A stretch of 64,000 nucleotides of DNA from Patagioenas fasciata (Eukaryota > Chordata > Aves > Columbiformes > Columbidae). The DNA is taken from the NCBI RefSeq assembly GCF_037038585.1, contig NC_092560.1:54906049-54970048 (forward strand), written 5' to 3'. Positions within the stretch are counted from its first letter, which is position 1. Each line of letters opens with the position of its first letter. The notes beneath the pieces are model-generated. The model saw nothing but the letters and a program-made list of their open reading frames with translations. It was not told where the DNA came from and searched no databases. A program made the translations under genes and the position numbers. Shown here in pieces: positions 30,341 through 49,280 of the stretch.

Positions 30341-33300
30341 TGGCGGTACTGGGGCAACCACAGTGTGTTTCCCACTTAAAAAGCAGATGCCTCTTCTCTT
30401 GCTGTTAAACCTGAGGAGGGTTATTTGTGGGAAAGCTGTGACTGGGGGAAAACTTGTTTCGTATTGTGCCCCTGAGCATTTTGCTTGCTCCCTTCAGGAT
30501 CCACCCTTATCAAAGGGCGCAATCGTAAGTTACTTGTATTATTATCATAGCTGATTAGAGAATGCTCTTCTGCTTTATAAGGAAACTGGTGGAGCAACTG
30601 GTTGCTGTTCTAGTGCCAAACGTCCTCTCAGCTGTGCCTGAGCAGGTGGCGATTCTGAGTGCAATTAAGGTGTCCAAAGATGGATTCAAATCGTGACAGG
30701 ATACAGGATTTTGCCCATTGGCTTGTTTTATAGAACTCTTGAGTTACTCAGAGTTCTACAATGTGATTGTGGAAAGTGTTTCACCAGTTGTTTTTACCAC
30801 TCACTTCCTCATAATGTGTGCTACTTTCCTTATTATTCAGTTATTTCTCTTCCACAAAAATGCATTTGTAATAGTTTTTACTTTAAAGCTTTTTCAAGTT
30901 CACACAAGATAACAATCCACATCAGTCTAAAAGGACACAACCATGATGGCACTGAAGTTGCTAAGTAATATGTCTGTTCTCATTCCTTCTGTGATCTAAG
31001 GAAAACATAAACATGGTGCAACACTGATGTGATCTGTGCTGGATGAAAAGAGTATCACACATAAATTGCTTCTGTTTTATGCAAGAGAAGATCTGATCCC
31101 ACATGGCAAAGATGTTACTTTATATTACACGTTGGCCTTTTTTTTTTTAACCGAAATAGCTAACGAAATTCTGTATCCATCTAGTTCTCTAGTTGAGAAG
31201 AAAGGAATACTAGAACAGAAAAATCTTTCTAGAGAATGCATTAAAATCCTGGGGTTTTGAAACACAGAAATACTCAAATGGCAGAAGACTGTCTATTCTG
31301 TATTTTGTATTTTGCTTCTGCTCTGAAAACTGGGGACTTCACACTGTACATAGGCAAGACTTTTTAGACAGTTATTTTTTATGACATGAAGTATCTGTGA
31401 AAAGAAGAAAGGTACTGCAAGTGAATGATGCTCGTAAAGAATTTGATTTTACTCTGAAAAGCTGGAGCTGCATGAAGTTTTAGTAAAAAAGACTCAGTGG
31501 AATTTGACATATTTGGTGTGTACAGAAATTGTGCTTCTTGGTTTTTACCCTGCAAGAGTTGTGGTGCCTTTACCCTGTAGCATTTTCAAGTAAGATATTT
31601 TAAACCCCATTAAGAATTTAGAAAGCAAGTAGTGTTTTCCTCAGTATTTCCCCCAGTATTTTCCCTAAGTTGCTTGTTTCTATGCATTCTGGTATTTATC
31701 AATGTAAAATTGTGGTTTGTGTTTTTTGGTAATACTTGGGAAATAAACAAAACAGTGGTTCTAAATAATAATAAATAATCTGTAAGTATCTATGTCATTT
31801 TCATGTGGGAACTTTTAAACTTTAATTCCACACTGCCCTATTCCAATTAGCCAAAATGTAGTAATATCATTAACATTTATCCTTCTTGGACCTAGGTCAT
31901 GTTCTGGGGCTTAAAAAAAGTTTGTTCTGTTACCTTTTGAATTTTAGTGAAACATAATCCTCTGCGTTCCTAACTAAGCCAATTTATTCCTTAACAACTC
32001 TTCAATTCAGATACTTACCAGGCCTTGGTTCATGGTCACCATCTATTAAAGATAACTGGAGGACATTCCATTCACCCTCAACCAGCAATATTCCTTAAGT
32101 GGCCATAAAACTTGGAAATTAAAGCATGTGTCCACTAGGATTAGTAAAATGTATAATAAATACGAGGGATTTGGAAGAAACTACAAAATAGGAGTATAGA
32201 AAGGCATCAAAATGAGCAAAGACTGAAATTTTAGTAGTCTTTAGTTCAGGAAGAAGAGACACCACTAGAGTTTCCAGAATAACAAAAGGTACAACGATGT
32301 GCATATTACTGTACACTTTAAAACAGTGCAAATAAGAAGGACTTAAAAGACAACCTATGGAAATCTGTTTCTGTCACCTAAGGTTGTGCAATTTGTTGTG
32401 ATACGACGGATGTCAATAGGTTTGCATTTTTAATTAACATCTATACATTTCACTAATATATATTCCACTGCAATAGATGCGATAAAAATACAGAAATATG
32501 ACCTGCCACGTAACGTGGCATGTTAACTTCTGTGTGATCATACATGGACTGGTACTGCACTAGATATGCTTACTGCTTCATTTGTCCACCTTCCTTTGAA
32601 CAAAGTTAAGACATCACTGACTGGATACAGCAATTTCTGTGTGTGTACCAATATAACAAGATTTTAAAAGAACTGACATGGTTTGCTTGCATGACATTTT
32701 CTTTCTTCTTTTCTCTCTTACAGCATCACTGCATATTCGGTCTTGTGTTCATACACTGTTTTTTGGCATTAATATCTACAGGATTAATGTTAATAAAATA
32801 GTATCAGTCCGTCTTGTTAACTTATGCAGAGCCAAAATTAATTGGTTAATTGTAATTACAGATCATCTCCCCAGACAATATTTTTTAATACCCATTAGAT
32901 AACAGGAGTTGTTTTTCCAAAGTTTCAGCAGTTGCAAAACCTGCTGTTTCTGGGGGGATGGAGTCACAGAGGCAAGTCTATTGATTTGTAGATTTTTAAT
33001 GAAAACATGTCAGTGCTGCCATCTTTTGGACATTCTTTAACTAATTATTATAGAAAACTGACCAATGAAGACATTGTTCATCTGGGATGTCTGGAAAACC
33101 TTAGATAATAAACTTTGCAGAAATGTTCTGCTGTGGACTTCGATGCCATTCTCCCTAACAAGGCGTTCATGCTGACAAGCACACAGATTTGTGAGTGCAT
33201 AGGGATCTCCCCATGTTAAATGCCATGTATGCTGAAGAATAGTTTGTGACTTAAAATCTGAACACTCATTGCAGCTACCTTTTTCTGTGCTATTTAAATA

Positions 33301-35110
33301 ATACAGTCATGCATTCCTCAGATGGAATTATTCAAAAACATATTTTCTGTTTGGGAGACTGAAAGGTGAAAGGTAAACAGACCAGTCCAACCTGAAAAAA
33401 AAACAAATCACTCTGCTTTATCTGAGTGAAAATAAATATATCCTTCCAGAGAAATGCTGGAATCTCAGTTATATTAATGCCTAAACAGGAGTGGTATGGC
33501 TCTCCCAGAAGAAAACTTCTGTCTTCCCACATTTTTTGTCCTTGCTATAGAAAGTACACTAATATTTGTGATAATGTGGGTGTTTCCTTTCTTCTTCAGC
33601 AAACAACATTCCAGGAGAAAAACTTGGCAGAAAAATCAGGCAGATAAAACACTGTATGTGTCAGGTACAGTTCAGCGAATAGCTATCCTAACAAACTGCT
33701 CTGGGGAGTGTACTAGAATCCTACCAAAAAACACCGGGAACTTAACTATTTGGGTGTTCCCAGCCAGAAGGGCACAGTACCTCCTTACACACCACTAAAC
33801 CCTCACACCTTAAGAAGGAATTTTTTTCCCATTGACAGGCTGGGTCATGGTGGAGTATGGCAGAAGGGCTCATAGTCACCTTCCTCACGTAGAACCAACT
33901 ACAAGGGTATGGTGACCTGCTCAGTACAGTAGCTACAGATTGTTACAGGTTTCGTAGTGTTGCAGCCCAGCACAAGTTTATTTCTTGCCTATCATCCTGA
34001 AATATCAGTGCAATGAGTCTGACCTGTTCATAGCTATTGCTACTGCTAGCTGTTATTTTAGGATTTATAGAGTCATCGAAAGTTTTTATCTGTCTTTGCA
34101 AACACACTTCTTGAAGTGGAAAAATTATCAAAACTTTGTGTAATGCTCTAACAAAATCAGAAAAAAATAAAAGACATTCTGGCAATGTAACTAGAAAGAA
34201 GACAACATTTAAAAAAAAGATTTTATTAACAATGTAAAACGTTTAATATCTTACAATCTGAGATAATTCTGGCATGCCCTATAAGAGTTATTACTTAGTG
34301 ATGCAGACACCATGCTTTGAATTCTACTGGAAACAAACTGAGTTGGTGTTGTGTTTTACATTGTTTATTTTAATACACCTTATTTTAATAAATTATTTAT
34401 TTTTTCCAAAACCTTATAGAGATCCTACTGGCTTCAAAGGAAATCTGTTGGTTCTATGCATTGTACAGTATGTAGATATGACTTCTCTGTATTTACAGGT
34501 TCTAACTATTTTCATATATGGTTTGTGTATCACAAATTAAGATATTTTTCTATGAAGTTTTTAAATTGAGATATAGTGGAAGACTAAATATGAATGAAAG
34601 CACAAAAAGCAACTGGAGATTTTGTGCAAATTCTGTTACAATATTATTTAAATGTTTTAGAACTTTAATACTTCTGCTGTTAAATAGTTTTCTATGCTTA
34701 AAGACTGTTAGAATACGATGCAGTATTTTAATATGATACTAATAAGAGTACTGTACTATGCACAAACTTTTAGCTGCAGTTCAAACAATAAAAAACTTTG
34801 AAATTATATATTAACCATAATTCATGTATCTTTGTGTGGCTGAAAGTAAGCATGCAAAACATACTTTTAAAAGTTTTAAAAACATTCTTAGTATGCAAGA
34901 TTTATTCCACAGCTGTTTTTTCACCACCATAACCTTAAACTATTAAACCCCTTATTTTGAAAAGTGGGATAGAGCAGAAGAGAAAAAGGAATAGGCTAGT
35001 GTAGAAAACGTATTTAATAATCAAGAGTAGCAATGTTCATCTTTTCAGTGGTCAGATAACAGTGGTTTAATCAAAGTTATGATTTTCTTGGTGCCTCTGT
35101 ACTTAGTCTT
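30341..35110 (-). other. 3' flank of RGS7BP, probably including its 3' UTR
   Basis: AT-rich sequence left of the RGS7BP stop codon. Several AATAAA signals occur on the minus strand, for example 34906-34901 and 33983-33978, so the end of the transcript cannot be chosen from sequence alone. No other gene was recognised in this stretch. Confidence 0.45.
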
Positions 35111-39284
<4,174 letters not shown>

Positions 39285-42200
39285 TTATTAAGTTGTATAC
39301 ACAGATTATATAATTGATGTTTTTGAGCCTGATCTTGCACAGTATAAATTAAGGAAGTGGTGAATGCAAACTCTGAGGAAGAACTGTTCAGAAAGAGAGC
39401 GGACCACACCAATCTGCTAATCAGTGCTGATACTGAACAAAGCTAAGAGAAGACCCATGCAAGCATGTGTCACCCTTAGAATTTTACACAGTATTATGAA
39501 AGGTTTCAGTTAAACTCCAGTGACTCACATGTGACACAAAAATAAGAGCCAGAGGACAAAACAGAACAAAACAAGTACAGAAAATACAGCATACATTCTG
39601 AAAGCAACTTGAGAATCTTTGACACTAAAGAACACTGTAATTACAGCAATACTAAAGGAAAACAAAAGACGAAAATGTGCAGCTTTTTACTTCAACATTT
39701 TAAAAGCAATACATAGCTGTCACCACTCACAGTCCAATATGAATTGTATTCTGAATTTCCATGCTTACACTTGCCTAATTCATGCTCACTATATGAAAAA
39801 GAAATGCACTGTTGGAATTGAACGGGGGCTTCCTGACAGATCTGCCAGAGCTTTTGTCAGGGAGATAAAGTGTGTGGCTCATGACAGTGGAGTATGCAAG
39901 AGAGTTAAGCACTGGTGGGATGTTTTGGCAAAGTTGTAAACCTGCTGTGGGCTGTCTGATGGTATTCCTTTCTGTAGTGGCACGTACAGTCCTAGCACCA
40001 AGTACATTTAAATGAAAAAAATCAAATTGGAGTGGATCTCAGACACATTATCGAGAAGTTAAAAGCTTTTCCCCCTCTGAGTTCTCCTTAAATGAAGTAG
40101 ACAATCCCAGAAAACAAACAAACAAACAAACAAAACCAAAAAACCAAAAACCCAAAACCTTCTAAAAATAGAGAAAAAAAAGTGAATGTTTAAACCAGTG
40201 GTATAAGGAGTTGAGTAGGAAATATTATTTTCATCTCACAGCTGTTGCAATTCGAAAAACTTTCACATCGGTAACGTGAGTAGTTACTATAAGGTTTGAC
40301 AAAGAACAGGAAGAACAAGAACAGCTAATAAAGTAGTGGTCATTTAGCCCATTCTTCTGGCACACTAGAGACCAAGGTGGCAGATCATGCTATATTGCTC
40401 TTCCACATCACAAAGAAGTATCCCTGCTATCAGGCTTGTAACCTTGTTTTTTTTAAACTAGAAATTTCTGGATCTTAAGAAACTTTTTTTTTTTTGGCAG
40501 ATTCTCTACATTGTTGTATTCTGGTAAATTATTCCTTTGCTGAAAAAAAAATATTCTTAGCTACTTGCCTGAATGTCAAACTAGACATCACTTAAATTAC
40601 AGGAAATCCTTGCCTAATGTTTTCTTTACTCTTTAAAGTTGGTAGGAAGCCCTTTTCCCTGCTTCCCCCAGCAAAGTCATCTAGCTATGATTCCAAGAGA
40701 TAGCATGATCTGACATAACAAGTTTATAATCTATAAAAGAATTATGTCCTGTGTCCCTTCTCTGCTAGTTACTTTGGCATCCACTGCTAACTTGTGCTTT
40801 GCCAGATCCCTCAGGTAGGCACTTTAACCCATCAAATGGTAGAAGATGACTTCAAAAAGAGGAAAAGTAAAGTGTTTAAGTTTTCTGACGTTGCACTGAT
40901 TTAAGTCAGGTCAGTAAACAACACGACATGTTCCAGAGCAAGTGCCAGAGGAGGAGGAGGGTGATCACTGCCAGATGCAGTGGAAGGGAAGAAGAAGTGA
41001 AGGCATGATGAGGGAGGGGAGATGGAGGGGAAGGGATCAACATCTCTCTGTTGGTAACAAGTTATTATTCTGACTCAATTGCTTGTAGAACAGCAGCCTA
41101 AGCCTACTTCCCAGATATGTTTTACTCTGTACCATGCAATTTTTTCTAGTTCTTAACTGCAGAGTATGTTGTTACTTTAAGGTAGTAAATATCGTACAAT
41201 TTAAATTGCTAATTTGTGCACACTTCATCTTTCCCATTACAAGAAACCCATAACACAAGACACTGCAACCAATATCTCACCCTTTTGTGAAAGAGGGTTG
41301 CCCCAGGGAAACCATCTAATTTGCCACTGATATCACAAGGTTTTACTGCTGGAACTGGCTATTAGTTAATTCTCCCATTATTTTAAAGTGTTATGTTGGA
41401 AATCTGACCTGGTCTTTGGTGACAAGATGTCAAGAACAACCCTGTCTATAGATGTATCCTTCAGGGATGTGAAAAGCGTTTCAATGGAAAAAATAACAAT
41501 AGTAGATGAAATAAGAGTAATGGCTCTTTTTCACAACTTGAGAACAAGAAGCACTGAAACTGTAACATTCTTTTTGTTAGCACAAAGGCAAGCTCTTGCA
41601 GATTTAACAGAATGAACAGCACAGATTTCAACTGAAATAGCTTTTAACCAGTAATTCTGTTGTATTGTGAACAATTCATGAAGCCTTTATTGAATCTCAG
41701 AGCATCTGCTCAATCACTTGAAAACAGCTAATAATAAAGGCTTTGCTTGAATAATAATGTATATGACTCAGGCTTAATACATCTACTACACAGCCCGCAG
41801 AGAAACAAAAGCTCTTCAATTTTCTCATCCTTCTTGTGGGGGTAAGGATATCTTTTGTATTACACATTCTTAAAATAGAGATTTGAACCCTGAATTTTAC
41901 TTTCATTAATTTCAGTTGGAGCTTGATCATGCACGGTGTTTTCAGAGACATCCACAGTCACTTGTTCCTGCCAGTGGACCAGACAGAGTTTCATTTTACT
42001 GTGAAATTTTACTATAAAGCATGATGTATTCTATGTATTCTTTGTCTTCTCTTTGTCTTTTTTTTTTTTTTTTTAACAAGCAGAAAATGCCTTTGGTAGG
42101 ATATTAAATTCACTGAATTAAATAATGCTGCAGATTAAACTTGCATGAGAATAAATAAGAGGGTAGCAAATGATCAGTTCAGTAAGGATATATATATCTC

Positions 42201-43429
42201 ATCTGTGACCACTGGGCTTCGTGTGTCCCACCTGTTGTGCTCCTTACTGCTTCCATGGTTATCTGTATGTGCTTCTGTTGTGCTGCGCTGTGTACCTGCT
42301 CTTAGTCATCACCTGTTTCCCAGTGAAAATTTCATAATGAAAAAAAGAAATCTGTTACATGTCCATCAGAGACAGTTAGGCTTTACCACAGATGAAACAG
42401 AAAGATCTTTAAGAGGAATAACAAAATTTAACAAAGCTGAGAGAAACCCTCTCTCAAAAAGAAGGCAGCATTTGCATCAGATTTCTAACCTGGCAATTAA
42501 GGATAAATGCACAAGCTATAGGTCACAGCTAAAGTGAATTACATGTAGAACATACAGAGGGGAATAGGAAAGAATAGTGTACGAAGTGATAAAGAAATGT
42601 GGCAAATATGGCTAACAACCTGATGAACTTCATTTCTGACTTAAACTTGGGACCTGCAGAACTCAGAGATCGTCTCACTGGAAATACTATTATTAAGAAA
42701 AAAGCAAAATTAACAAGTCTGTATTAGATATTGCATTTTCCTCCTCCCACACTTGTTTTTGTTCTATTAGTTTTGGCGTCTTCACAGTGTTCACACAAGA
42801 ATGGATGATTTTCTGGGGTTTTTTTAAGTGCTTGTTCATCCATACCTGTGTGGTTCTCTTCCCTCATGCATCTTATCCCTCTTGTGTAAGTAATAATATG
42901 TGTAAGTAATTACACGTATCTACCAGTGTTTAAATAGAATGCTAAAATCACAGCACATCCATTAAACAATCCTTCCTTTCTCCTTCAAAATTCTAAATAA
43001 CATGTAATGTAAACAAAGCCAAATAAAACAAGAATCCCTTCGCTGAATTGAGGGTTTATTTTTATAATTTGTAATACAAGCTATCATAGGCTTTTAGTTA
43101 CTATTTTAAAGAAATATCTGTTGTTATCACAAAACACATACCGGAAAAAGAACAATAATGGTATGAACTTCTTATATGGTAGATGATACACTGTTACTTG
43201 TGATTTGCTATCATTCTCATGTACCAACAATGCACGGATGAGTTCAGTCTGAATTTATGTCACAAAAACCTAATATTTTCTGTCCATAGTATGTACACAT
43301 GATTTTCCCATAAGATTGAGTCCTTCTCTTTTTTACCTAAACATGCAGGCACCTACCACTTTTGTTAGTGCTGGTATCATTCTGCCCTCAGCTACATTTA
43401 TACATCTGAATGACAACACAGTCACTGGT

Positions 43430-44686
43430 CTCAGCCTGCACAGGTTCAAGAGGGGAAAGTCCTGCTTAACAAGCTTAATTTCATTCTACAACAAGGCTAC
43501 CCAACTAGTTGCCCAAGGGAAGCCTGTCGATGTGATCTTTTTGGATTTCAGTAAAGCCTTTGATACTGTCTCACAATATCCTCCTGGACAAGATGTCCAC
43601 CACACAGCTGGATAAACACACGGTGCACTGGGTGAGCAACTGGCTGATGGGCTGGGCTCAAAGGGTTCTAGTAAATGGGGTAATGTTGGGCTGGCAACCA
43701 GTCACCAGTGGGGTTCCACAGAGATCCATCTTAAGACCAGCTCTCTTCAATGTCTTTATAAATGACTTGGACACAGGACTGGAGGGAATGCTAAGTAAGT
43801 TTGCCAATGACACAAAATTGGGAGGAGCTATTGACACTCTCAAGGGCAGAGAGGGCCTGCAGAGGGATCTGGACAAATTGGAGAACTGAGCAGTCACCAA
43901 CCACATGTACTTTAACAAGAGCAAGTGCTGGATTTTGCAGCTGGGACACAGCAACCCTGGCTGTACATAAAGACTGGGGGATGAGAGGCTGGAAAGCAGC
44001 TCCACGAAGAGGGATCTGGGAGTTCTGGTTGACGGTAAGTTGAACATGAGCCAACAGTGTGTCCTGGCAGCCAAGAGGGCAACCGTGTCCTGGGGTGCAT
44101 CCAGCACAGCATTGCCAGTCGGGCGAGGGAGCTGATTGTCCCGCTCTGCTCTGCACTGGTGCAGTCTCACCTGGAGCACTGTGTGCAGTTCTGGGTGTCA
44201 CTGGTTAAAAAAAGATATAAAGCTACTGGAGAGTATCTAGAAGAGGGCTACAAATTTGGTGAAGAGTTTGGAAAGCAAGCCGTGTGAGGACCGGCTAAAG
44301 TCACTCGGTTTGTTCAGCCTGGAGAAGGGGAGACTAAGGGGAGACCTCATCATGGCTACAGCTTCCTCACAAGGGGAGAAGGAGGGGCAGGCACTGATCT
44401 CTTGTCTCTGGTGACCAATGACAGAACCCAAGGGAATGTCAGGAAGATGTGCCAGGAGAGGTTTACATTGAACATTAGGAAAAGGTTCTTCACCCAGAGG
44501 GTGGTGGAGCACTGGAACAGTCTCCCCAGGGAGGTGTCATGGCCCCAAGCCTGGCAGTGTTCAAGAAGAGACTGGACAACACCCTCAGACATGTGGTGTC
44601 CACTGCGGAGTTGTCCCATGCAAAAACAGGAGTTGGACTTGATGATCCTTATGGGTCCCTTCCAACTCAGGACATTCTATGATGTC
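43430..44686 (+). mobile_element. CR1 LINE fragment, 5'-truncated
   Basis: Plus-strand non-LTR retrotransposon. It encodes reverse transcriptase pieces (VIFLDFSKAFDTVS, then WVSNWLMGWAQRVLVNG and SGVPQ) in shifting frames. The catalytic F-A-D-D reads F-A-N-D near 43800, so it is inactive. The 3' end has the avian CR1 signature (GATGATCCTTATGGGTCCC, then CATTCTATGAT). It sits antisense to RGS7BP. Confidence 0.9.
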
Positions 44687-45502
44687 AGATGGGGCTCACA
44701 TATCTCTATTTACAGTCGTAGAGCTGTACTTCTTTCTTCATGGGTTCCAAATAGGCTTGTGGTAAAAATAAACAATATGTAGGTAACAAGCACTAAAGTA
44801 TTTTGCATTTTATTCTGAGAAATTAATGTATAAAGATATCATTTAGAAAAAAAAAGACACAGGAAAGAATAAGACTTTGAGAACATTTCATACAAGAAAC
44901 TGTAAGATTCTGGGAATCTAATATATTGCGGACTTATTTTTTCCCATACATTGATTCAAATTCTTTTAAAATTACTAGAGCTATGTGTAAATAACTGACA
45001 GCATAAATTACCTCTCCATGTGTGTACGCTTCTTTTTCAACAAGTTTCAAACAATACACAAGGTTGAACAGATTCTCAACCACAATAATATATTCTTATA
45101 ATTACACATAAACTATGAGCTATTTTTTTCAGACTTGGCATAAATGGTTATCGCTTTCCAATGTCGTACTTCTTTGACAAGGTAGCTTTAACTACTTTTA
45201 CAGCATGTTTTGAACTTTGGAAAACACTTCCAGTTTATTTCACCTGTTCGCCCTTGCTTTTGATTTGTTATATGGGCCTAGTCCCTTAATTACTAAAACG
45301 AGTACTTTGCTCAAATGCTGCATAGCTAGCTAATAGAATAAGTGCAATCTGCTATTTAGAGTTTAAAAAATATTTTCAAATATATGTAATTTCATAACCA
45401 AATCAATTACATCTGTAGATGATGCTAAGAAATTAATGGTTTCTATATAAACGTGTATAGACATTAAAGTTCATTAATGTGCACCTCCACAGTGAAATGC
45501 TA

Positions 45503-45550
45503 TAATAATAATAATAATCATCATCATGATCATCATCATCATCATCATCT
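45503..45550. repeat. (ATA)n/(ATC)n trinucleotide repeat
   Basis: Short ATAATA then ATCATC units. The Asp/Tyr-rich minus-strand frame across it is a product of the repeat. Confidence 0.85.
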
Positions 45551-46975
45551 ACAGTTTCTAACAACAGAAGGATTATATCATGATTGTGGATATATGAATC
45601 AGAAAAGCTCTTCCATCTAATATGTTTACACATTAAAAATGCAATTAAGTTCTTTATAAAGTATCAATGAAAACATATGATCCCAAAATACTTGTGGCTG
45701 AATACAGCAACGTATGCTGGAGTGCACTTCAGAATGTTGTGACAGTTTTGGGTTTTCTCAATGTGGGACCGCGACAACCTCAGTATTAATTTGGAAAATG
45801 CGTAATCATATCCAGCAGCTTCCATGGAGAGAAAATATGTTGACTACTTCTTCTAAGATGTTGCTAGCTAAGCCAGGATTTTTTTATTTAATCAAAAGAA
45901 TAGTCAATGTTGTGATCATCCAATATCAGTAAAGTAGACAAATAACATTTCATGGAGTTAGAGCTGAATTTTGTAAACACTTCAGAGAGGTACCTAAGCT
46001 CCTTCAGAATATCTTATGTTCCATGAAACTCCAATTCAACTTTTAAGAGGTATTGCTAGGTTTAAGAACTGTGTTTGACACTTCTGCCTAAGGCACAAAA
46101 CTATATAATGCAAATGATAGAGGGGAACAAAGATAAAGAACCAAGATAAAGAGAGAAGCTGCAGGTCCTAGGTAAGTGAACTCATCTGTTGCTTGACAAA
46201 GTCTGAGAAAGATGATGCTATCCAAAGAAGTTCTGCCAGAGTGTGACAGTGATGCAGAAGAAAACTAGGTGAACAAATGCAGTGAGAAGCTTCAGAAGAT
46301 TTGCTGGAAGAGCCAGAACGAGAGCTGCTCTCTGCCCTATCTACCACCCTCCCATAGGTATTTGCTGTGGTCAACCCCAACAGGTACTGGCTATGACAAA
46401 ACAGACAGGAAGATCCTTAAAGCCATCATATTAGAAATAGCACGAAGACACAAGAGAGTTTCTCATAGTGCTGCCCTGAAAACTGGACTCTATACCTGCC
46501 CAAAGTTTTCATGTGATTCTATCCAAGTTGGTCAAACACAGGTCCTCAAAATATTTATTGACAAAGGATTTCTAATTGATTGCTCAACCCAGAGACTCTT
46601 TGCACCCAGCTCTAAACAAAGCTACTGAAAAATGATGAACACTACAGCAGTGCACAAAGTAACTGCAATCTCAAATTCTAGATTAGCAATCTTTAGCTTA
46701 ATCTCTCTTTGTTCCTTCTGCTACTACCTCACTACTTGAGGCAGTTCCGAAGATAATTCCATCAGTGCAGGAGTTACTGAGAAAGGTCTGAGGAACAGAA
46801 GAATTATGCTTTTAGAACAGATTTGTGCGCAATGCAATGTATGAACACTGAACAATTTGAACAGACTAACTACAAAAAGCCTGAATTAAGGCTACTTGGG
46901 CATGTTTCATTATGTCCTTTGAAACTTCCTAAATGTTGAACTCTGCAAACATAATGTAGATTCAACACAGCTAAA

Positions 46976-48066
46976 TTGAGGAGGTGTGGTCTAGACAATA
47001 GAGTAGTGAGGTGGGTTGCAAACTGGCTTAAAGAGAGAAGCCAGAGAGTGGTGGTCAATGGTGCGGAGTCCAGTTGGAGGCCAGTATCTAGTGGAGTGCC
47101 TCAGGGGTCAGTACTGGGGCCAATATTATTCAATATATTCATTAACGATTTAGACGAGGGAATTGAGTGTACTATCAGCAAGTTTGCTGATGACACTAAG
47201 CTGGGAGGAGTGGCTGACACGCCAGAAGGCTGTGCTGCCATCCAGCGGGACCTGGACAGGCAGCAGAGTTGGGCAGGAAATAACCTGATGAAATTTAACA
47301 AGGGAAAGTGTAGAGTCCTGCATCTGGGCAGGAACAATCCCAGGTACCAGTATAGGTTGGGAAATTACATATTAGAGAGCAGTGTAGGGGAAAGGGACCT
47401 GGGGGTCCTGGTGGACAACAGGATGACCATGAGCCAGCACTGTGCCCTTGTGGCCAGGAAGGCCAATGGCATCCTCGGGTGTATTACAAGGGGTTGGTCA
47501 GTAGATCGAGAGAGGTCCTCCTTCCCCTCTACTCTGCCCTGGTGGGACCCTATCTAGAATATTGTGTCCAGTTCTGGGCCCCTCAGTTCAAGAAGGACAG
47601 GGAACTGCTGGAGAGGGTCCAGCATAGGGCAACAAAGATGATTAAGGGAGTGGAGCATCTCCCTTATGAAGAAAGGCTGAGGGAGCTGGGGCTCTTTAGT
47701 TTGGAGAAGAGGAGACTGAGGGGTGACCTTATTAATGTTTATAAATATATAAAGGGTGAGTGCCACGAGGATGGAGTCAGGCTCTTCTCAGTGGCAAACA
47801 ATGATAGGACAAGGGGTAATGGGATCAAGCTGGAACACAAGAGGTTCCACTTAAATTTGAGAAAAAACTTCTTCTCAGTGAGGGTAACAGAACACTGGAA
47901 CAGGCTGCCCAGGGGGGTTGTGGAGTCTCCTTCCCTGGAGACATTCAAAGCCCGCCTGGACACATTCCTGTGCGACCTCTCCTAGGTGTTCCTGCTCCAG
48001 CAGGGGGATTGGACTAGATGATCTTTTGAGGTCCCTTCCAATCCCAAACATACTGTGATACTGTGA
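46976..48066 (+). mobile_element. CR1 LINE fragment with long, nearly intact RT C-terminal frame
   Basis: Plus strand, 5'-truncated. One frame (46976-47557) encodes the RT palm with [20 protein letters not shown] and the catalytic F-A-D-D intact. A single shift near 47487 moves to the frame 47479-47985 covering the thumb and C-terminus ([13 protein letters not shown] through LDTFLCDLS). The 3' end has GGATTGGACTAGATGATC and a short CTGTGATACTGTGA repeat. It is younger than the copy at 43430. It lies antisense to RGS7BP in the large intron. Confidence 0.92.
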
Positions 48067-49094
48067 AAAAAACCCCGAATCATTAGAAACACTTACCTCA
48101 GCTTATTTACTGCACTACACAGTGGGAAATATTTATGGATTTTGGCCAGACTGTCACTGTTATATCTCAAAGAAATAACAGACTGACTTTTCTAGCAGAG
48201 ATTGTCTGACAGGAGTAAGTTAATCTAAAGCACTATAAGTATGCAAGAAATTTCTCTACAGGAAGCTTGATATAAACTATGCAGTATATATAGGAATGTT
48301 TGTTCAGTAGAACAAAAAGATAAGGGGAGATGAGAAGATCAGTACTGCGAAAGTCCGTGAAAATACCCAGAGCTCAGCCTTTCAAACCATAGTGTGATGT
48401 TTCACTAAAGAGCATCTGTTTCCCAGCAGGGAGCATTGGTTGAATTTCTCTTGGAAAAAGAGCATCAGCATGAGCCCACTGCCTTAGCTTTATCAGTTCT
48501 ACAGTTTGTTTGATAATGTCTGGTCATGATACCAGTTACCCACATTAGTATTTATTAGCTGTAGATTGCTTAGAACAGCCTGCAGGTCATTCTACTTGAA
48601 TCTCTGATGGCTTTCGAGTAACTACATAAATACGTGAAATCTCATGGGAGATTTAAAAACCTAACAAATCACTTACCCAGCAGGTAAAAGGACTGGAAAA
48701 TGGAAAATATTACATCCACATGAAAAATCTTACCTTCAAAAATGAGCTTCAAAACACAGCAAGAACATCAGACAACAGACATTTAAGAATTAAGCTAAAT
48801 TTCTAAGGGTAGTAATCTTTGTACGAAGGGAAAACTTTTAATTTTTTTTTTTATTTTTTAATATGGTCACTTGGTGAAAAACCAGTGAAAAACTAACCAG
48901 GTGAAAAAGTAAAAAAGCTGTATACTAGCAACAGCACAATATGCCATATAATGGTGAAATTACCATCTCTTTCATTCCTAGAGATAAATTTATGGACTTT
49001 GCCTATACTGCAGTACCATTCTCTGTAAGTAAAGAAATTAGAGAAAGATATAGGTTCATTCTACTCCTTGGAAAATAGTATGTTTTGGCAGAAA

Positions 49095-49280
49095 ACAGAA
49101 CAGATAGGTTGTAAGGTCATCTAGCCTAACACGCCACTGAAAGCAGGGCCAACTTGCATCTGACTGCTCAGAGCTGTTTTAGTGATCAGTATCTCCAAAG
49201 ATGGAGATTTCACACCCTCTTTGGATGCCTGTTCTCGTATACGACTACCTTCACTGTGGAAAAACACTTAACATGTAACC
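49095..49280 (-). mobile_element. old CR1-like 3' fragment
   Basis: Plus-strand sequence reads like a reverse-complemented CR1 3' region: AGGTCATCTAGCCTAACACG, later TCTCCAAAGATGGAGATTTC and CCTTCACTGTGGAAAAACAC. It is strongly diverged, and the boundaries are approximate. Confidence 0.55.

Noticed and set aside
46269-46628. 119-residue plus-strand frame in the large intron
   Set aside because: No recognised family, no splice support, and it lies in an intron antisense to RGS7BP. Possible chance frame.
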